A stretch of DNA of 64,000 bases from Streptomyces sp. NBC_00286 (lineage in GTDB: Bacteria; Actinomycetota; Actinomycetes; Streptomycetales; Streptomycetaceae), in the NCBI RefSeq assembly GCF_036173125.1, contig NZ_CP108054.1, positions 3,844,001 through 3,908,000 of the forward strand, in the 5' to 3' direction. Within the stretch, counting starts at the first letter, position 1. The number at the start of each line of letters is the position of its first letter. Shown here piece by piece: positions 1 through 8,297 of this stretch. The position numbers and the translations under genes are program-made. The notes beneath the pieces are model-generated. The model worked only from the letters and a program-made list of their open reading frames with translations, was not told the origin of the DNA and ran no database searches.

Positions 1-22
1 GGCACATGCCGCGCCGCGCAGC

Positions 23-538
23 GTGGTACGCCAGCGTATCGACCGGCTGACACGGGAGCTCGCCAAGTTCGGGGTGGTCGGCGGCCTGGGGCTGGGGGTC
101 AATCTTCTCGTCTTCAACCTCGTCCGCAGCACCACGGATCTGCAGGTCGTGCGGGCCAGTGTGATCGCCACGGTGGTGGCGATCGTCTCCAACTACATAG
201 GCTTCCGCTATTTCACCTACCGCGACCGCGACAAGAGCGGCCGCACCAAGGAACTCTCGCTCTTCCTGCTGTTCAGCGCCATCGGCCTGGTGATCGAGAA
301 CGGCATTCTGTACGTCGCCACGTACGGCCTCGACCTCGACAGCGCCCTGCAGAGCAACTTCTTCAAGTTCCTCGGCATCGGTATCGCGACCCTGTTCCGC
401 TTCTGGTCCTACCGCACCTGGGTGTTCCGTTCGCTCCCGGCCCGCGAGGCCGTGGCCAGTGCCGAATCGTTCCTGACGCCGGAGGCCCTCCTGGCGGAGG
501 ACCGTCCGACCCGGCAGTTCACGCGCGTTCTTCGCTGA
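23..538 (+). CDS. GtrA-family membrane protein
   Basis: Small polytopic membrane protein of 171 residues. Hydrophobic segments near residues 14-34, 40-62, 78-100 and 110-130 give the four-helix pattern of GtrA proteins, which are thought to move or present lipid-linked sugars for cell-surface glycosylation. The tail of about 35 residues after the motif SYRTWVFR is polar and probably cytoplasmic. A GTG opens the reading at this position, but the frame stays open to the window edge, so the true start may lie upstream. The gene converges on the two-component pair, with only four bases between the stop codons. Family call firm, substrate unknown. Confidence 0.82.
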   Translation: MVRQRIDRLTRELAKFGVVGGLGLGVNLLVFNLVRSTTDLQVVRASVIATVVAIVSNYIGFRYFTYRDRDKSGRTKELSLFLLFSAIGLVIENGILYVATYGLDLDSALQSNFFKFLGIGIATLFRFWSYRTWVFRSLPAREAVASAESFLTPEALLAEDRPTRQFTRVLR

Positions 539-542
539 CCGG

Positions 543-1820
543 CTATCGAACCGTCTCCGGCTCCTGCCCCGCTGACGCCCGCTTCTTCGGCGTACGGGAC
601 AGGAACAGGCCGAAGACCGGCGGCTGCGCCTGGAGCATTTCGAGCCGTCCGCCGTCCGCCTCCGCCAGATCACGGGCCACAGCGAGGCCGATACCGGTCG
701 AGTTTTGGCCACTGATGGCCCGCTCGAAGATCCGGGCGCCGAGCTCGGCGGGGACTCCCTCGCCCTCATCGGTCACCTCGACCACGGCCTGGTTGCCGGT
801 GACGCGGGTACGCAGAGCGACCGTGCCGCCGCCGTGCATCAGCGAGTTCTCGATCAGGGCGGCCAGCACCTGGGCCACCGCTCCGGGCGTGCCCACGGCC
901 TGCAGATGCCGCTTGCCGGAGCTGACGATCGCGCGGCCCACGCTGCGGTAGGCGGGGCGCCATTCCGCGAGCTGCTGGTTGATGACCTCGTCCAGGTCGA
1001 AGGTGACGGCCGAGCCGGTGCGCGGGTCGCGGGAGTTGGTGAGCAGCCGCTGCACCACGTCCGTGAGGCGCTCGACCTGGCCGAGCGCGATCGTCGCTTC
1101 CTCCTTCACGGTGTCCGGGTCGTCGGTGAGCGTGATCTCCTCAAGGCGCATGGACAGGGCGGTGAGGGGCGTACGGAGCTGGTGGGAGGCGTCGGCGGCC
1201 AGCCGGCGTTCGGCCGTGAGCATCCGCGCGATGCGCTCGGCTGAGCTGTCCAGCACATCGGCGACACGGTCCAGCTCGGGCACCCCGTACCGCTTGTGGC
1301 GCGGACGCGGGTCCCCGGAGCCGAGCCGCTCGGCGGTCTCCGCGAGGTCGGTCAGCGGGGAGGCGAGCCGGTTCGCCTGGCGGACGGCGAGCAGGACCGC
1401 GGCGATCACCGCGAGCAGGGCGACCGCGCCGATGATCAGGAACGTACGGCCGACTTCACGGGTGATCGAGGACCGCGGCTCCTCGACGACGACCGTCTCG
1501 CCCTCCTCGCCGACGGCCTCCTTCGACTGGATGACCTCACCGGTGGGCTTGGTGCCGACCTCGATCGGGTCCCGGCCCGGGATCGCGACCCGCGCATAGC
1601 GCTGGTCCGTGACCTGATCCTCGAGTATCTCGGCATTGATCTGCTCGTCCCCGAGAATCCGGCTGTCGACGATGCTGGCCAGCCGCAGCGCCTCCAGATC
1701 CACGCGTTCCTGCGCACTGGCACCGATCGTCCGGGTCTCCACGATGACGAGCGAGACCCCGAACACAGCGATCACGACAAGGACCACGGCGAGAGTGGAC
1801 TGAATAAGACGGCGACGCAC
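543..1820 (-). CDS. Two-component sensor histidine kinase
   Basis: Membrane sensor kinase of 425 residues. A first membrane helix (about 5-27) is followed by an extracytoplasmic region of about 95 residues, a second helix (about 126-147) and a HAMP-like linker. The H-box ADASHQLRTPL carries the phospho-acceptor His213. The ATPase domain shows the N-box ALIENSLMHGG (Asn325), DEGEG (351-355) and GIGLA (376-380). The GTG start has GGAGGG a few bases upstream. It lies 69 bases downstream of the response regulator on the same strand, so the two form a regulator-kinase operon. The signal is unknown. The small acidic sensor loop resembles envelope-stress kinases of actinobacteria, but that is only suggestive. 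Confidence 0.9.
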   Translation of the reverse strand: MRRRLIQSTLAVVLVVIAVFGVSLVIVETRTIGASAQERVDLEALRLASIVDSRILGDEQINAEILEDQVTDQRYARVAIPGRDPIEVGTKPTGEVIQSKEAVGEEGETVVVEEPRSSITREVGRTFLIIGAVALLAVIAAVLLAVRQANRLASPLTDLAETAERLGSGDPRPRHKRYGVPELDRVADVLDSSAERIARMLTAERRLAADASHQLRTPLTALSMRLEEITLTDDPDTVKEEATIALGQVERLTDVVQRLLTNSRDPRTGSAVTFDLDEVINQQLAEWRPAYRSVGRAIVSSGKRHLQAVGTPGAVAQVLAALIENSLMHGGGTVALRTRVTGNQAVVEVTDEGEGVPAELGARIFERAISGQNSTGIGLAVARDLAEADGGRLEMLQAQPPVFGLFLSRTPKKRASAGQEPETVR

Positions 1821-1889
1821 GGGGCCCTCCGAGCTGCTGGTTTACGAGGTCCAGTGTGCCCCTGGGCGCCGCACTGCTCCGGAGTGGGT

Positions 1890-2567
1890 TCAGCTTTTCT
1901 CGAAGCGGAAGCCGACCCCGCGTACCGTCGCGATGTACCGAGGATTGGCCGCGTCGTCACCGAGCTTCTTGCGCAGCCACGAGATGTGCATATCGAGGGT
2001 CTTGGTGGAGGACCACCAGGTCGTGTCCCACACCTCACGCATCAGCTGGTCGCGCGTGACAACCCGCCCCGCGTCCCGGACCAGCACCCGCAGAAGATCG
2101 AATTCCTTGGCCGTCAGCTGGAGCTCCTCGTCACCCATCCACGCCCGGTGCGACTCGACATCGATGCGCACACCGTGCGTGGCGGGCGCCTGCTGCGGCT
2201 CCGTGGCCCCGCGCCGGAGCAGCGCCCGCACCCGGGCGAGCAGCTCGGCGAGACGGAACGGCTTCGTGACGTAGTCGTCGGCGCCCGCGTCGAGGCCCAC
2301 GACGGTGTCCACCTCGTCGGCGCGCGCGGTCAGGATGAGGATCGGGATGGTGTGCCCTTCGGCACGCAGCCGACGGGCCACCTCCAGTCCGTCCATACCG
2401 GGCAGCCCGAGGTCGAGCACGACCAGATCGACGCCACCCTGAATACCGGCGTCGAGCGCGGTGGGCCCGTCCTGGCGTACCTCGACCTCGTAACCCTCCC
2501 GACGCAGAGCGCGGGCCAGCGGCTCCGAAATGGACGCGTCGTCCTCGGCGAGCAGTACTCGGGTCAT
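1890..2567 (-). CDS. OmpR/PhoB-family response regulator
   Basis: DNA-binding response regulator of 225 residues and partner of the downstream histidine kinase. The receiver domain (1-115) has the acidic pair Glu8/Asp9-10, phospho-acceptor Asp52 in LDLGLPGMDG, Thr80 and Lys102 in VTKPF. The C-terminal half is a winged helix (LTAKEFDLLRVL, then TLDMHISWLRKKLG and the YIATVRGVGFRFE hairpin). An upstream extension of 20 codons is open, but this ATG begins exactly at the conserved receiver-domain start. The gene is followed directly by the kinase. The upstream gap is filled by a GC-rich repeat block, so I cannot name a promoter. Confidence 0.92.
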   Translation of the reverse strand: MTRVLLAEDDASISEPLARALRREGYEVEVRQDGPTALDAGIQGGVDLVVLDLGLPGMDGLEVARRLRAEGHTIPILILTARADEVDTVVGLDAGADDYVTKPFRLAELLARVRALLRRGATEPQQAPATHGVRIDVESHRAWMGDEELQLTAKEFDLLRVLVRDAGRVVTRDQLMREVWDTTWWSSTKTLDMHISWLRKKLGDDAANPRYIATVRGVGFRFEKS

Positions 2568-2646
2568 GGACTGATGGTAGTCCGCTGCGAACAACCATCG
2601 TGAGGAAAGATCGAGATCCTCCACCACAAGCCCACACCCCCACCCA

Positions 2647-2970
2647 CCCGCGGGGTGCCTCCGGCGGTTGGGCGGGTGGGTGCGTTGTCGGCTGCGGCGC
2701 CGTCGTGGCTGGTCGCGCCCACGCGGCGGAGCCGCAAATTGACACCGCCCCGCGGGGTGCCTCCGGCGGTTGGGCGGGTGGGTGCGTTGTCGGCTGCGGC
2801 GCCGTTGTGGCTGGTCGCGCAGTTCCCCGCGGGGTGCCTCCGGCGGTTGGGCGGCTGCGGGTTGAGTGTGGCTGGTCGCGCAGCCGTGCGGGGTGCCTCC
2901 GGCGGTTGGGCGGCTGCGGGTTGAGTGTGGCTGGTCGCGCAGTTCCCCGCGCCCCTTGGGTGCGTGGTGG
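2647..2970. repeat. Intergenic imperfect direct repeats, dispersed family A
   Basis: The 575-base gap between the response regulator and the surface-protein operon has no convincing gene. It holds four imperfect copies, starting near 2650, 2751, 2829 and 2888, of a unit containing GTGCCTCCGGCGGTTGGGCG, each followed by a GTGGCTGGTCGCGC stretch. Near 2720 a block with GCGGAGCCGCAAATTGACAC matches segments near 25,845, 41,667 and 41,743. The block is read as frames on both strands, but none shows domain character or a ribosome site. Stretches of this kind are common between Streptomyces genes, and their function is unknown. Confidence 0.75.
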
Positions 2971-3142
2971 GTGCGGGGCCGCGGGCCGGTGCGTCAGCCC
3001 GTCGCCAACAGGGCATACGGCCCCTTGCTTCCACAGGGTGCTGGTGTGCCCAGACCGAAGCTAAGCGACGGGCATAGGACGCACCGGCCCACGTCCCCTC
3101 CCACCGGCGGAAAGCCGCGAGTAGTAGGGGGTGGGGATGCGG

Positions 3143-4570
3143 CTAGCGAAGGCGACGTCGTGGCATGAACGTGAACACCGCTCCGCCGAGCAGGATCGTC
3201 GTCCCCGCCAGCAGGCCGAGCGCCCGCAGCAGGCCGTTGTCGTCGGAGCCCGTGTCCGCGAGGCCGCCGCCGGAGGACGCGGGGCCCGCGCCCGACGTAC
3301 CGGATCCGGAACCCGAACCGGAGCCCGAGCCACCCGCGGCCCCGCCCGGCTGGGACGACGTATCCAGCGTCAGCGAAACCTCACTCTTGGCCGGCGTACA
3401 CGTCGTCGTCGTGCCCAGCGCCTCCACCGTCAGCACGCCCGGCGACAGCGTCGACTCACCGTCCGCCCCCGGCTTGTACGTGCCCTTGAGGTCGGGAATC
3501 TCGATCGGGTCACCCGACTTGATCGGCTCCGGGTTCGTCGGCCCCTCCACATGCACCGTGCCCTTGTCCGCACCGCCCAGCACGACCTCCATGGACGGCT
3601 TCACGGAGTCCGCCGGGATGTCCGCGGGGCTGTCCATGACCGACTTCTTGAACTGCACCGTCAGCCCGAAGTTCCCGCCGTCCTTCTTGGCGTCGATCTG
3701 CACGGGAGAGGTCGCGCTCTTGTCCCCGATCGGCGTCTTGCACTCGTACGGAATCTCGACCTCCTTGCCCGTGAAGTCGGTCTGCCCGCCCCCGGACCCA
3801 CCGGAGTCCGAACCACCGGAGCCGGACGAACCGCCGCTGCTGTCACCCCCGGTCGCGCTCTCGGAGGGTTCCGAGGGAGACGACGGAGGCGTACCTCCGG
3901 TCGGCAGCCCCGTAGGCACCTCGGTCGGCACCGACGGGACGCCTGTCGGCAGCCCACCGGTCGTCCCGCCGGAGTCCCCGCTCACCTTGATCGTCGCGGC
4001 GGACTTCACGGCCTCCTTGGGCGTGCACTTGGTGTCCGCGGACACCGGCTTGTTGACGTTGACGTTGTACGCGTCCGGGGTCAGCGTGACCTCTCCGGCC
4101 GTCGTCAGCTTCAGCGTGCCCTTCATGTCGGAGAGCTTCATGTCGCTGTTCTTGGGGATGGTGGGGTTCTGCCGCGGCCCCTCCATCGCGATGTCCGCGG
4201 TCTGCGCGCCGCTCGCCTTGAGGGTGCCGGTCGGCTGGACGGTGTCCTTCTCCAGGTCGATGATGTCGGGGTTCTTGGAGGCGGCCTGGACGAACTTCCA
4301 GGTGATCTGTACCTCGTCCCCGACCTTCGCCTCGGCGGGCGCGGTGATCTCCACCTTGGTCGTGCCCTGCACCGGATCCATCCCGGAGATCGCGGGCGGT
4401 ACGCACTCGGTCTTGTACGACACCTCGGCCGCCTGCGCCGGAGCCGCGGCCACCCCGAGCAGGATGCCCGCGCCGCCGAGCATGAGCGCGACTCCGGCCG
4501 CGCTCGCTCTGGTGGGTTTCCGCACCCCAAGACCGCCGTCTCCTGGCCGGACTCTCCGTAGCGTGCTCAC
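3143..4570 (-). CDS. Two-domain LAXTG cell-surface protein
   Basis: Secreted, probably sortase-anchored protein of 475 residues. A long signal peptide (about 1-48, ending PAQAAE) is followed by two related beta-rich domains, about 50-195 and 268-405. The second closely matches the whole mature part of the LPQTG protein at 6931-7629 (shared CKTPIGDKSA near its start and ALGTTTTC near its end). The domains are joined by a Pro/Thr/Ser/Gly-rich linker. A second Gly/Ser linker leads to LADTG (437-441), a hydrophobic helix and RRRLR, the layout of class E sortase substrates in Streptomyces. The GTG start overlaps the stop of the upstream gene (GTGA), so translation is probably coupled. Function unknown. 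Confidence 0.85.
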   Translation of the reverse strand: MSTLRRVRPGDGGLGVRKPTRASAAGVALMLGGAGILLGVAAAPAQAAEVSYKTECVPPAISGMDPVQGTTKVEITAPAEAKVGDEVQITWKFVQAASKNPDIIDLEKDTVQPTGTLKASGAQTADIAMEGPRQNPTIPKNSDMKLSDMKGTLKLTTAGEVTLTPDAYNVNVNKPVSADTKCTPKEAVKSAATIKVSGDSGGTTGGLPTGVPSVPTEVPTGLPTGGTPPSSPSEPSESATGGDSSGGSSGSGGSDSGGSGGGQTDFTGKEVEIPYECKTPIGDKSATSPVQIDAKKDGGNFGLTVQFKKSVMDSPADIPADSVKPSMEVVLGGADKGTVHVEGPTNPEPIKSGDPIEIPDLKGTYKPGADGESTLSPGVLTVEALGTTTTCTPAKSEVSLTLDTSSQPGGAAGGSGSGSGSGSGTSGAGPASSGGGLADTGSDDNGLLRALGLLAGTTILLGGAVFTFMPRRRLR

Positions 4571-5721
4571 GAGTTTCCCTTTCTGGTGGGGGTCGAAGGG
4601 CTGTTCTCTTGCGGTGCGGAGAGCTGACCGGCCTCGGTTCCCGGAGCGCTGTCCGGGGTGAACCACGGCAAGGTCGGGTTCGTACTGGTGTCGCTGTCGG
4701 CGTCTGCGTGGGGGGACGGCGCCGTGGACGAGAAGCTCAACTTCGGCATGCGTACGGTGACTTCGGGGAGCCGCAGACTCCGGCGGGGACCGGCGTGCCC
4801 GCCGCCGCTCCTCGGGCGGGATCCCCAGCGTCCGGCGGGCCTGGACCTGCCCTGCGGACGTACGCGGTCCACGACGGCCATCCCGATGCGGAACACGGCG
4901 CCCGGTACGACGATGAAGAGCAGGATCCAGAAGAGCGTCACGCCCCAGGGTCGGCCCACGCCCCAGGGCTGTTCGGCGAGCACCTTGCCGCCGTACTTCA
5001 CCGAGACCGTGTAGTCGCCGTGCGCGCCGGCCGACAGTTCGACGGGCAGCTCGATCTGCGCCTTCTTGCCGGGCGCGATGGTGCCGCGCCACTGCTGTTC
5101 CTCCCACTGCGGCGCGAACACGCCGTGCGAGGTGCCGACTTGGAAGACGGGATCCTTGACGGGCAAGGAGCCGACGTTGCCGACGGTGAAGACGAAGTCG
5201 CGGGACGGCGACGCGCCGAACCAGGTCAGCACACCGCTCGACCCGTCGAGCCGGGTGTCGGTGAGCACCGAGAGCCGCCCGCTGGTGTCCTCCTTCGGCA
5301 AGGACTCGACCTCGTGCCCTGCCACCAGGAACGCCGCGTCCGCGTCCGCCTTCTGACCGGTCACGGTCGCGACGTGCACCACGCACGGGCACGGCTGCGG
5401 CGGCTCGACGACCGGCAGCTTCTTGCTGAACGCGCCCTTCTCGTCCGTGGTGACAGCCCGGCCGTCGGCGTTGGCGCAGGAGTTGGTGCCGCCGATGACG
5501 CCCCGGTCGGGCGAGGACTGGCCGCAGATCAGCATCATGAGGAGGGCGTCCGGCCGCCACCCGGAGCCGGTCACCGTGATCGAACCGCCCGTACCCGCCT
5601 GGGACTTGGACAGTTTGATATCCGGTTTCCCGTCCGCGCCCGTCGCCACCGCGCCCAGGGGGAGCACGAGCAGCGCGAGCACCGCCACCACCAACGCCGG
5701 AATCCGCACCTTCCCGCTCAC
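4567..5721 (-). CDS. Membrane-anchored extracellular Ig-like protein (neocarzinostatin-fold-like)
   Basis: Protein of 384 residues with a signal sequence (about 6-28). An extracellular domain opens KLSKSQAGTGGSITVTGSGW, the style of neocarzinostatin-like or other Ig-like secreted domains, and a CPC motif sits near residue 110. A second beta-rich region (about 150-255) leads to one membrane helix (WILLFIVVPGAVFRIGMAVV) and a basic, Ser/Pro-rich cytoplasmic tail of about 100 residues. The GTG start overlaps the upstream stop (GTGA) and the stop overlaps the next start, so the gene is tightly coupled within the operon. It may link the anchored surface proteins to the cytoplasm. That role is inferred from topology only. 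Confidence 0.75.
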   Translation of the reverse strand: MSGKVRIPALVVAVLALLVLPLGAVATGADGKPDIKLSKSQAGTGGSITVTGSGWRPDALLMMLICGQSSPDRGVIGGTNSCANADGRAVTTDEKGAFSKKLPVVEPPQPCPCVVHVATVTGQKADADAAFLVAGHEVESLPKEDTSGRLSVLTDTRLDGSSGVLTWFGASPSRDFVFTVGNVGSLPVKDPVFQVGTSHGVFAPQWEEQQWRGTIAPGKKAQIELPVELSAGAHGDYTVSVKYGGKVLAEQPWGVGRPWGVTLFWILLFIVVPGAVFRIGMAVVDRVRPQGRSRPAGRWGSRPRSGGGHAGPRRSLRLPEVTVRMPKLSFSSTAPSPHADADSDTSTNPTLPWFTPDSAPGTEAGQLSAPQENSPSTPTRKGNS

Positions 5722-6782
5722 GTCACCGCTCCCGTCAACTCGACATCCGTACGCGGCTGTTCGGGCCCACCGGATCCACCAGATCCACCTGGCCCACCGG
5801 GTCCACGGGGCTCGCCGGACTCCTCGGCGCGCCTTCGGCGTCGTACGAGCCAGCCGGCACCGCCCGCACACAGCACGAGCCCGACCGCCAGGCCCGCGAC
5901 CGCGCCCCATGGCACGAACCGCGCCGCCGTGCCCGCCTCGTCATGCGCCCCGTCCGCCGCCGTGACCGTGAGCCGCACGTCGACCGAGTCGAACGCGGGC
6001 CGGTCGGGCCAGGGCTCGCGGAGGGTGACGCGACGGCCGGGGAGCAGTTCGACGGGGAGGGTGCGCGGGGCGCGGTCGAGCACCTCGCCGAACAGTCCGT
6101 CGGCGCGTACGGCGAGCTTCGGGGTCAGTACGGTGTTGCCGCGGTTGACCAGGTCGTACGAGATGCGGCCGTCCCGTACGGCCACGTGCTCGACCGTGAG
6201 CGCGGACAGGGTCGGGCCGGCGACCCGCAGTTGGACGCGTACGGCCGCGGATCGGCCGCCGCCGCTCGCGACGATCGCGCCAGGGTGGTCGCCGGGGATG
6301 GCGCTCTCGGGCACGCCGATGGTGAAGGGAACGTCGGCACGCGTCCGCGCGGGCACCTTCACCGTCTTCTCGGCGAAGGTGATCCACGCGCCGGTGTCAC
6401 GCGGCTTCGCCCTCCCGCCCGTCTCCCGACCACCACCCCTCACCGAGGCTCCCCCAGACTCCGTCCGGGGGGACCCCCATCGCGCCACCCCTTCTAGTCG
6501 GAAACCGCCACCCTCTGCGCTGTTGTCGGCGTCCGCGCCCCGCAGCCGTACGGTGAGCGGTTCGTCGCCCGGGTTGATCACCGACACGGTGTCCTGCAGG
6601 ACCGCACCGGGCGCGCCCTCCGCGTAGAAGGACGGCCGCCCGTCCCGGCCGCCCGCCGAGGGCACGACGGACCAGCCCTCGTCGGCCACGGCGGTCGGTG
6701 CGGCGCCGGGCAGGCCGAGCAGGACTGCGGCGGCGAGAGCGAGGACACAGAGACCACGGGCGGCGGACTGCACGGATGTCAC
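5718..6782 (-). CDS. DUF916-type (WxL-interacting-like) membrane protein
   Basis: Protein of 354 residues with a signal peptide (ending near TAVADE), a DUF916-like N-terminal domain opening with PSFYAEGAPGAVLQDTVSV and containing the motif IPGDHPGAIVAS, a second beta domain, one membrane helix (WGAVAGLAVGLVLCAGGAGWLV) and a short basic, Gly/Pro-rich tail. In Firmicutes, proteins of this build bind WxL proteins and peptidoglycan and are encoded beside LPXTG proteins. The GTG chosen has GGAG six bases upstream, while a TTG twelve bases earlier has no such site. Codons for about residues 89-101 come from a palindromic repeat (see 6445-6482). Second gene of the operon. Confidence 0.78.
   Translation of the reverse strand: MTSVQSAARGLCVLALAAAVLLGLPGAAPTAVADEGWSVVPSAGGRDGRPSFYAEGAPGAVLQDTVSVINPGDEPLTVRLRGADADNSAEGGGFRLEGVARWGSPRTESGGASVRGGGRETGGRAKPRDTGAWITFAEKTVKVPARTRADVPFTIGVPESAIPGDHPGAIVASGGGRSAAVRVQLRVAGPTLSALTVEHVAVRDGRISYDLVNRGNTVLTPKLAVRADGLFGEVLDRAPRTLPVELLPGRRVTLREPWPDRPAFDSVDVRLTVTAADGAHDEAGTAARFVPWGAVAGLAVGLVLCAGGAGWLVRRRRRAEESGEPRGPGGPGGSGGSGGPEQPRTDVELTGAVT
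6445..6482. repeat. Palindromic intergenic-type repeat inside the DUF916 CDS
   Basis: On the minus strand this reads ATGGGGGTCCCCCC, then GGACGGAGTC, then TGGGGGAGCC. It is the same kind of G-run/C-run palindrome found between genes at 6839-6896 and 25,868-25,912. Here it is in frame and encodes RWGSPRTESGGA, in a low-complexity bridge inside the DUF916 protein. Confidence 0.6.
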
Positions 6783-6847
6783 GGGCGGCTCCAAAGGAAC
6801 GTCACAGCTGCTGGTGCGGCGTACGACGAGCGCAGCGAGATGGGGGT

Positions 6848-6882
6848 CCCCCGGCCGAAGTCCCCCAGCCTTCGGCCGGGGG
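6848..6882 (-). terminator. Strong hairpin between the LPQTG and DUF916 genes
   Basis: A perfect 13-base-pair stem (CCCCCGGCCGAAG with CTTCGGCCGGGGG) closes a 9-base loop in the 148-base gap after the LPQTG gene. It lacks a clear U-tract on the minus strand, so it may attenuate or stabilise the operon transcript rather than end it. It also belongs to the dispersed palindrome family. Confidence 0.5.
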
Positions 6883-6930
6883 TGCCCCCAGGGGAGGCTC
6901 GTCCTGCGCGTACGCGAGAAGAACGAAAGG

Positions 6931-7629
6931 TCAGCGCGGCGCCTGGTTCCGTCGGGTCAGCCACAGGACCCCGGCCGTTCCGGCGAGGAGCACCGTGCCG
7001 CCGAGCGTGCCGAGGGCGATCGCGTTGTCCTCGGGGCCGGTCTGCGGGAGCTCGGCGCCAGCGCCGGCGCCGCCCTCGGGGGCGGTCTCCGACGAACCGC
7101 CGCCGCCACCCGCGGCCTTGACGTCCAGGCTCAGCGCGGGACCCGGATCGTTGCCGGGCTCGCAGGTCGTCGTCGTACCGAGTGCCTTGATGGTGAGCAC
7201 GCCCGGCGTGAAGGTGACCTTGCCGCTCTTGGACGGCGTGTACGTACCGCTCAAGTCGCTGACCTTGATGGGGGTGTTGGCGGGGATCGCCTCCGCGTTG
7301 GGAGGGCCCTTCACTTCGAGCGTGCCGCTCTCGGCGCCGCCCAGCTTGATGGTGGCGCTCGGGCTCATCGCGCCCTTGCCCAGTTCGACGGGGCTGGACG
7401 AGACGCCCTTCTGCCAGGACATGGTGATCTTGTAGCCGTTGCCGCTCTCGGCACTCTTGATGTCGATGGGCGAGACGGCGGACTTGTCACCGATCGGCGT
7501 CTTGCAGTTGTACTCGACGTCGACGACCTCGGCCCAAGCTGCGGGGGCGGCCATCAGCACCGCCGAGCCCGCCAGGGCCGCGGCGAACGCGAGCGCGGCG
7601 GTTCGTTTCTGGTACGTCCGGTATGACAC
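6931..7629 (-). CDS. LPQTG-anchored cell-surface protein
   Basis: Secreted protein of 232 residues. The signal peptide runs to about Ala33, followed by one beta-rich domain (35-170) with two cysteines (Cys42, Cys156) likely to form a disulfide. A Gly/Ala-rich linker leads to LPQTG (194-198), a hydrophobic helix and the basic end RRNQAPR. This is a complete sortase signal. The domain is a close paralog of the second domain of the LADTG protein at 3143-4570. The GTG start has GAGGGGA just upstream. First gene of the four-gene envelope operon, so its promoter should lie in 7630-7784. Ligand unknown. Confidence 0.85.
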   Translation of the reverse strand: MSYRTYQKRTAALAFAAALAGSAVLMAAPAAWAEVVDVEYNCKTPIGDKSAVSPIDIKSAESGNGYKITMSWQKGVSSSPVELGKGAMSPSATIKLGGAESGTLEVKGPPNAEAIPANTPIKVSDLSGTYTPSKSGKVTFTPGVLTIKALGTTTTCEPGNDPGPALSLDVKAAGGGGGSSETAPEGGAGAGAELPQTGPEDNAIALGTLGGTVLLAGTAGVLWLTRRNQAPR

Positions 7630-7784
7630 GGTCCCCTCATTCCTGACGGCACATCAGATCGGCCGTCAAGGTACGCCCGGGGCCTTGTGGAGGGAAGACA
7701 AAGGACGCGCCGGATCTCGATCGATCCGCCGCGTACGACGATGGTTTCGAACTTGCGGTAACCCTTGGTGGGGGTTACTTCCGG

Positions 7785-8297
7785 CTAAGCGGGCGCCCCG
7801 AGCTCCGCCCATACCGTCTTGCCCGCCACCCCTGGAGCGCGGACGACCCCCCAGTCCAGGCACAGCCGCTGCACGATGAACATCCCGTGGCCGCCGGGGC
7901 GCCCGGCGCGGTGCGGGGTGCGCGGAGCGGGCTGGCCGGCGCCCCGGTCGGAGACCTCGACGCGCAGCACCTTGTTGTCGCAGGCGATCCACAGCTCGTC
8001 CGGGCCCTCGGCGTGCAGGCAGGCGTTGGTGACGAGCTCGGAGACGACCAGCAGTACGTCCTCGGCGGCGGCCCGCCGGTCGGCGGTCGCGGCGGGCAGC
8101 CAGCCCCATGCGTACAGCGCCTGGCGCGCGAAATCGCGGGCGAGGGGGACGACCCCGCTCGCCCCGTCGAGGTTGAGCCGACGGACCTGACGGGCGGCCG
8201 GGCGCGCGGACCCGTCGTCTCTGGCCTCCCCCGAAGCGCCGCAGACGCCCGCCTCCGGGCCGCGGTCGCCCGGCGGGTAAGGCCGGGTGGTGCTCAT
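7785..8297 (-). CDS. Anti-sigma factor, HATPase_c serine kinase type
   Basis: Protein of 170 residues of the RsbW/SpoIIAB-like ATP-binding family. After a variable, disordered N-terminal 45 residues come the N-box ELVTNACLHA, the G1 box DRGAG and the G2-like HGMFIV. Such proteins hold a SigB/F-type sigma factor and phosphorylate a STAS antagonist. The next gene upstream on the same strand encodes a STAS protein and the divergent gene a matching sigma factor, so a complete partner-switching set is present. The set resembles the S. coelicolor sigI, arsI, prsI locus. ATG start with GAGGTG eight bases upstream. A separate promoter probably lies in the 357-base gap before it. Confidence 0.85.
   Translation of the reverse strand: MSTTRPYPPGDRGPEAGVCGASGEARDDGSARPAARQVRRLNLDGASGVVPLARDFARQALYAWGWLPAATADRRAAAEDVLLVVSELVTNACLHAEGPDELWIACDNKVLRVEVSDRGAGQPAPRTPHRAGRPGGHGMFIVQRLCLDWGVVRAPGVAGKTVWAELGAPA

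Noticed and set aside
1296..2603. 435-codon plus-strand frame across the kinase and regulator genes
   Set aside because: It is antisense to two complete, motif-bearing genes and is Arg/Gly/His/Leu-rich, as expected from the complement of high-GC codons.
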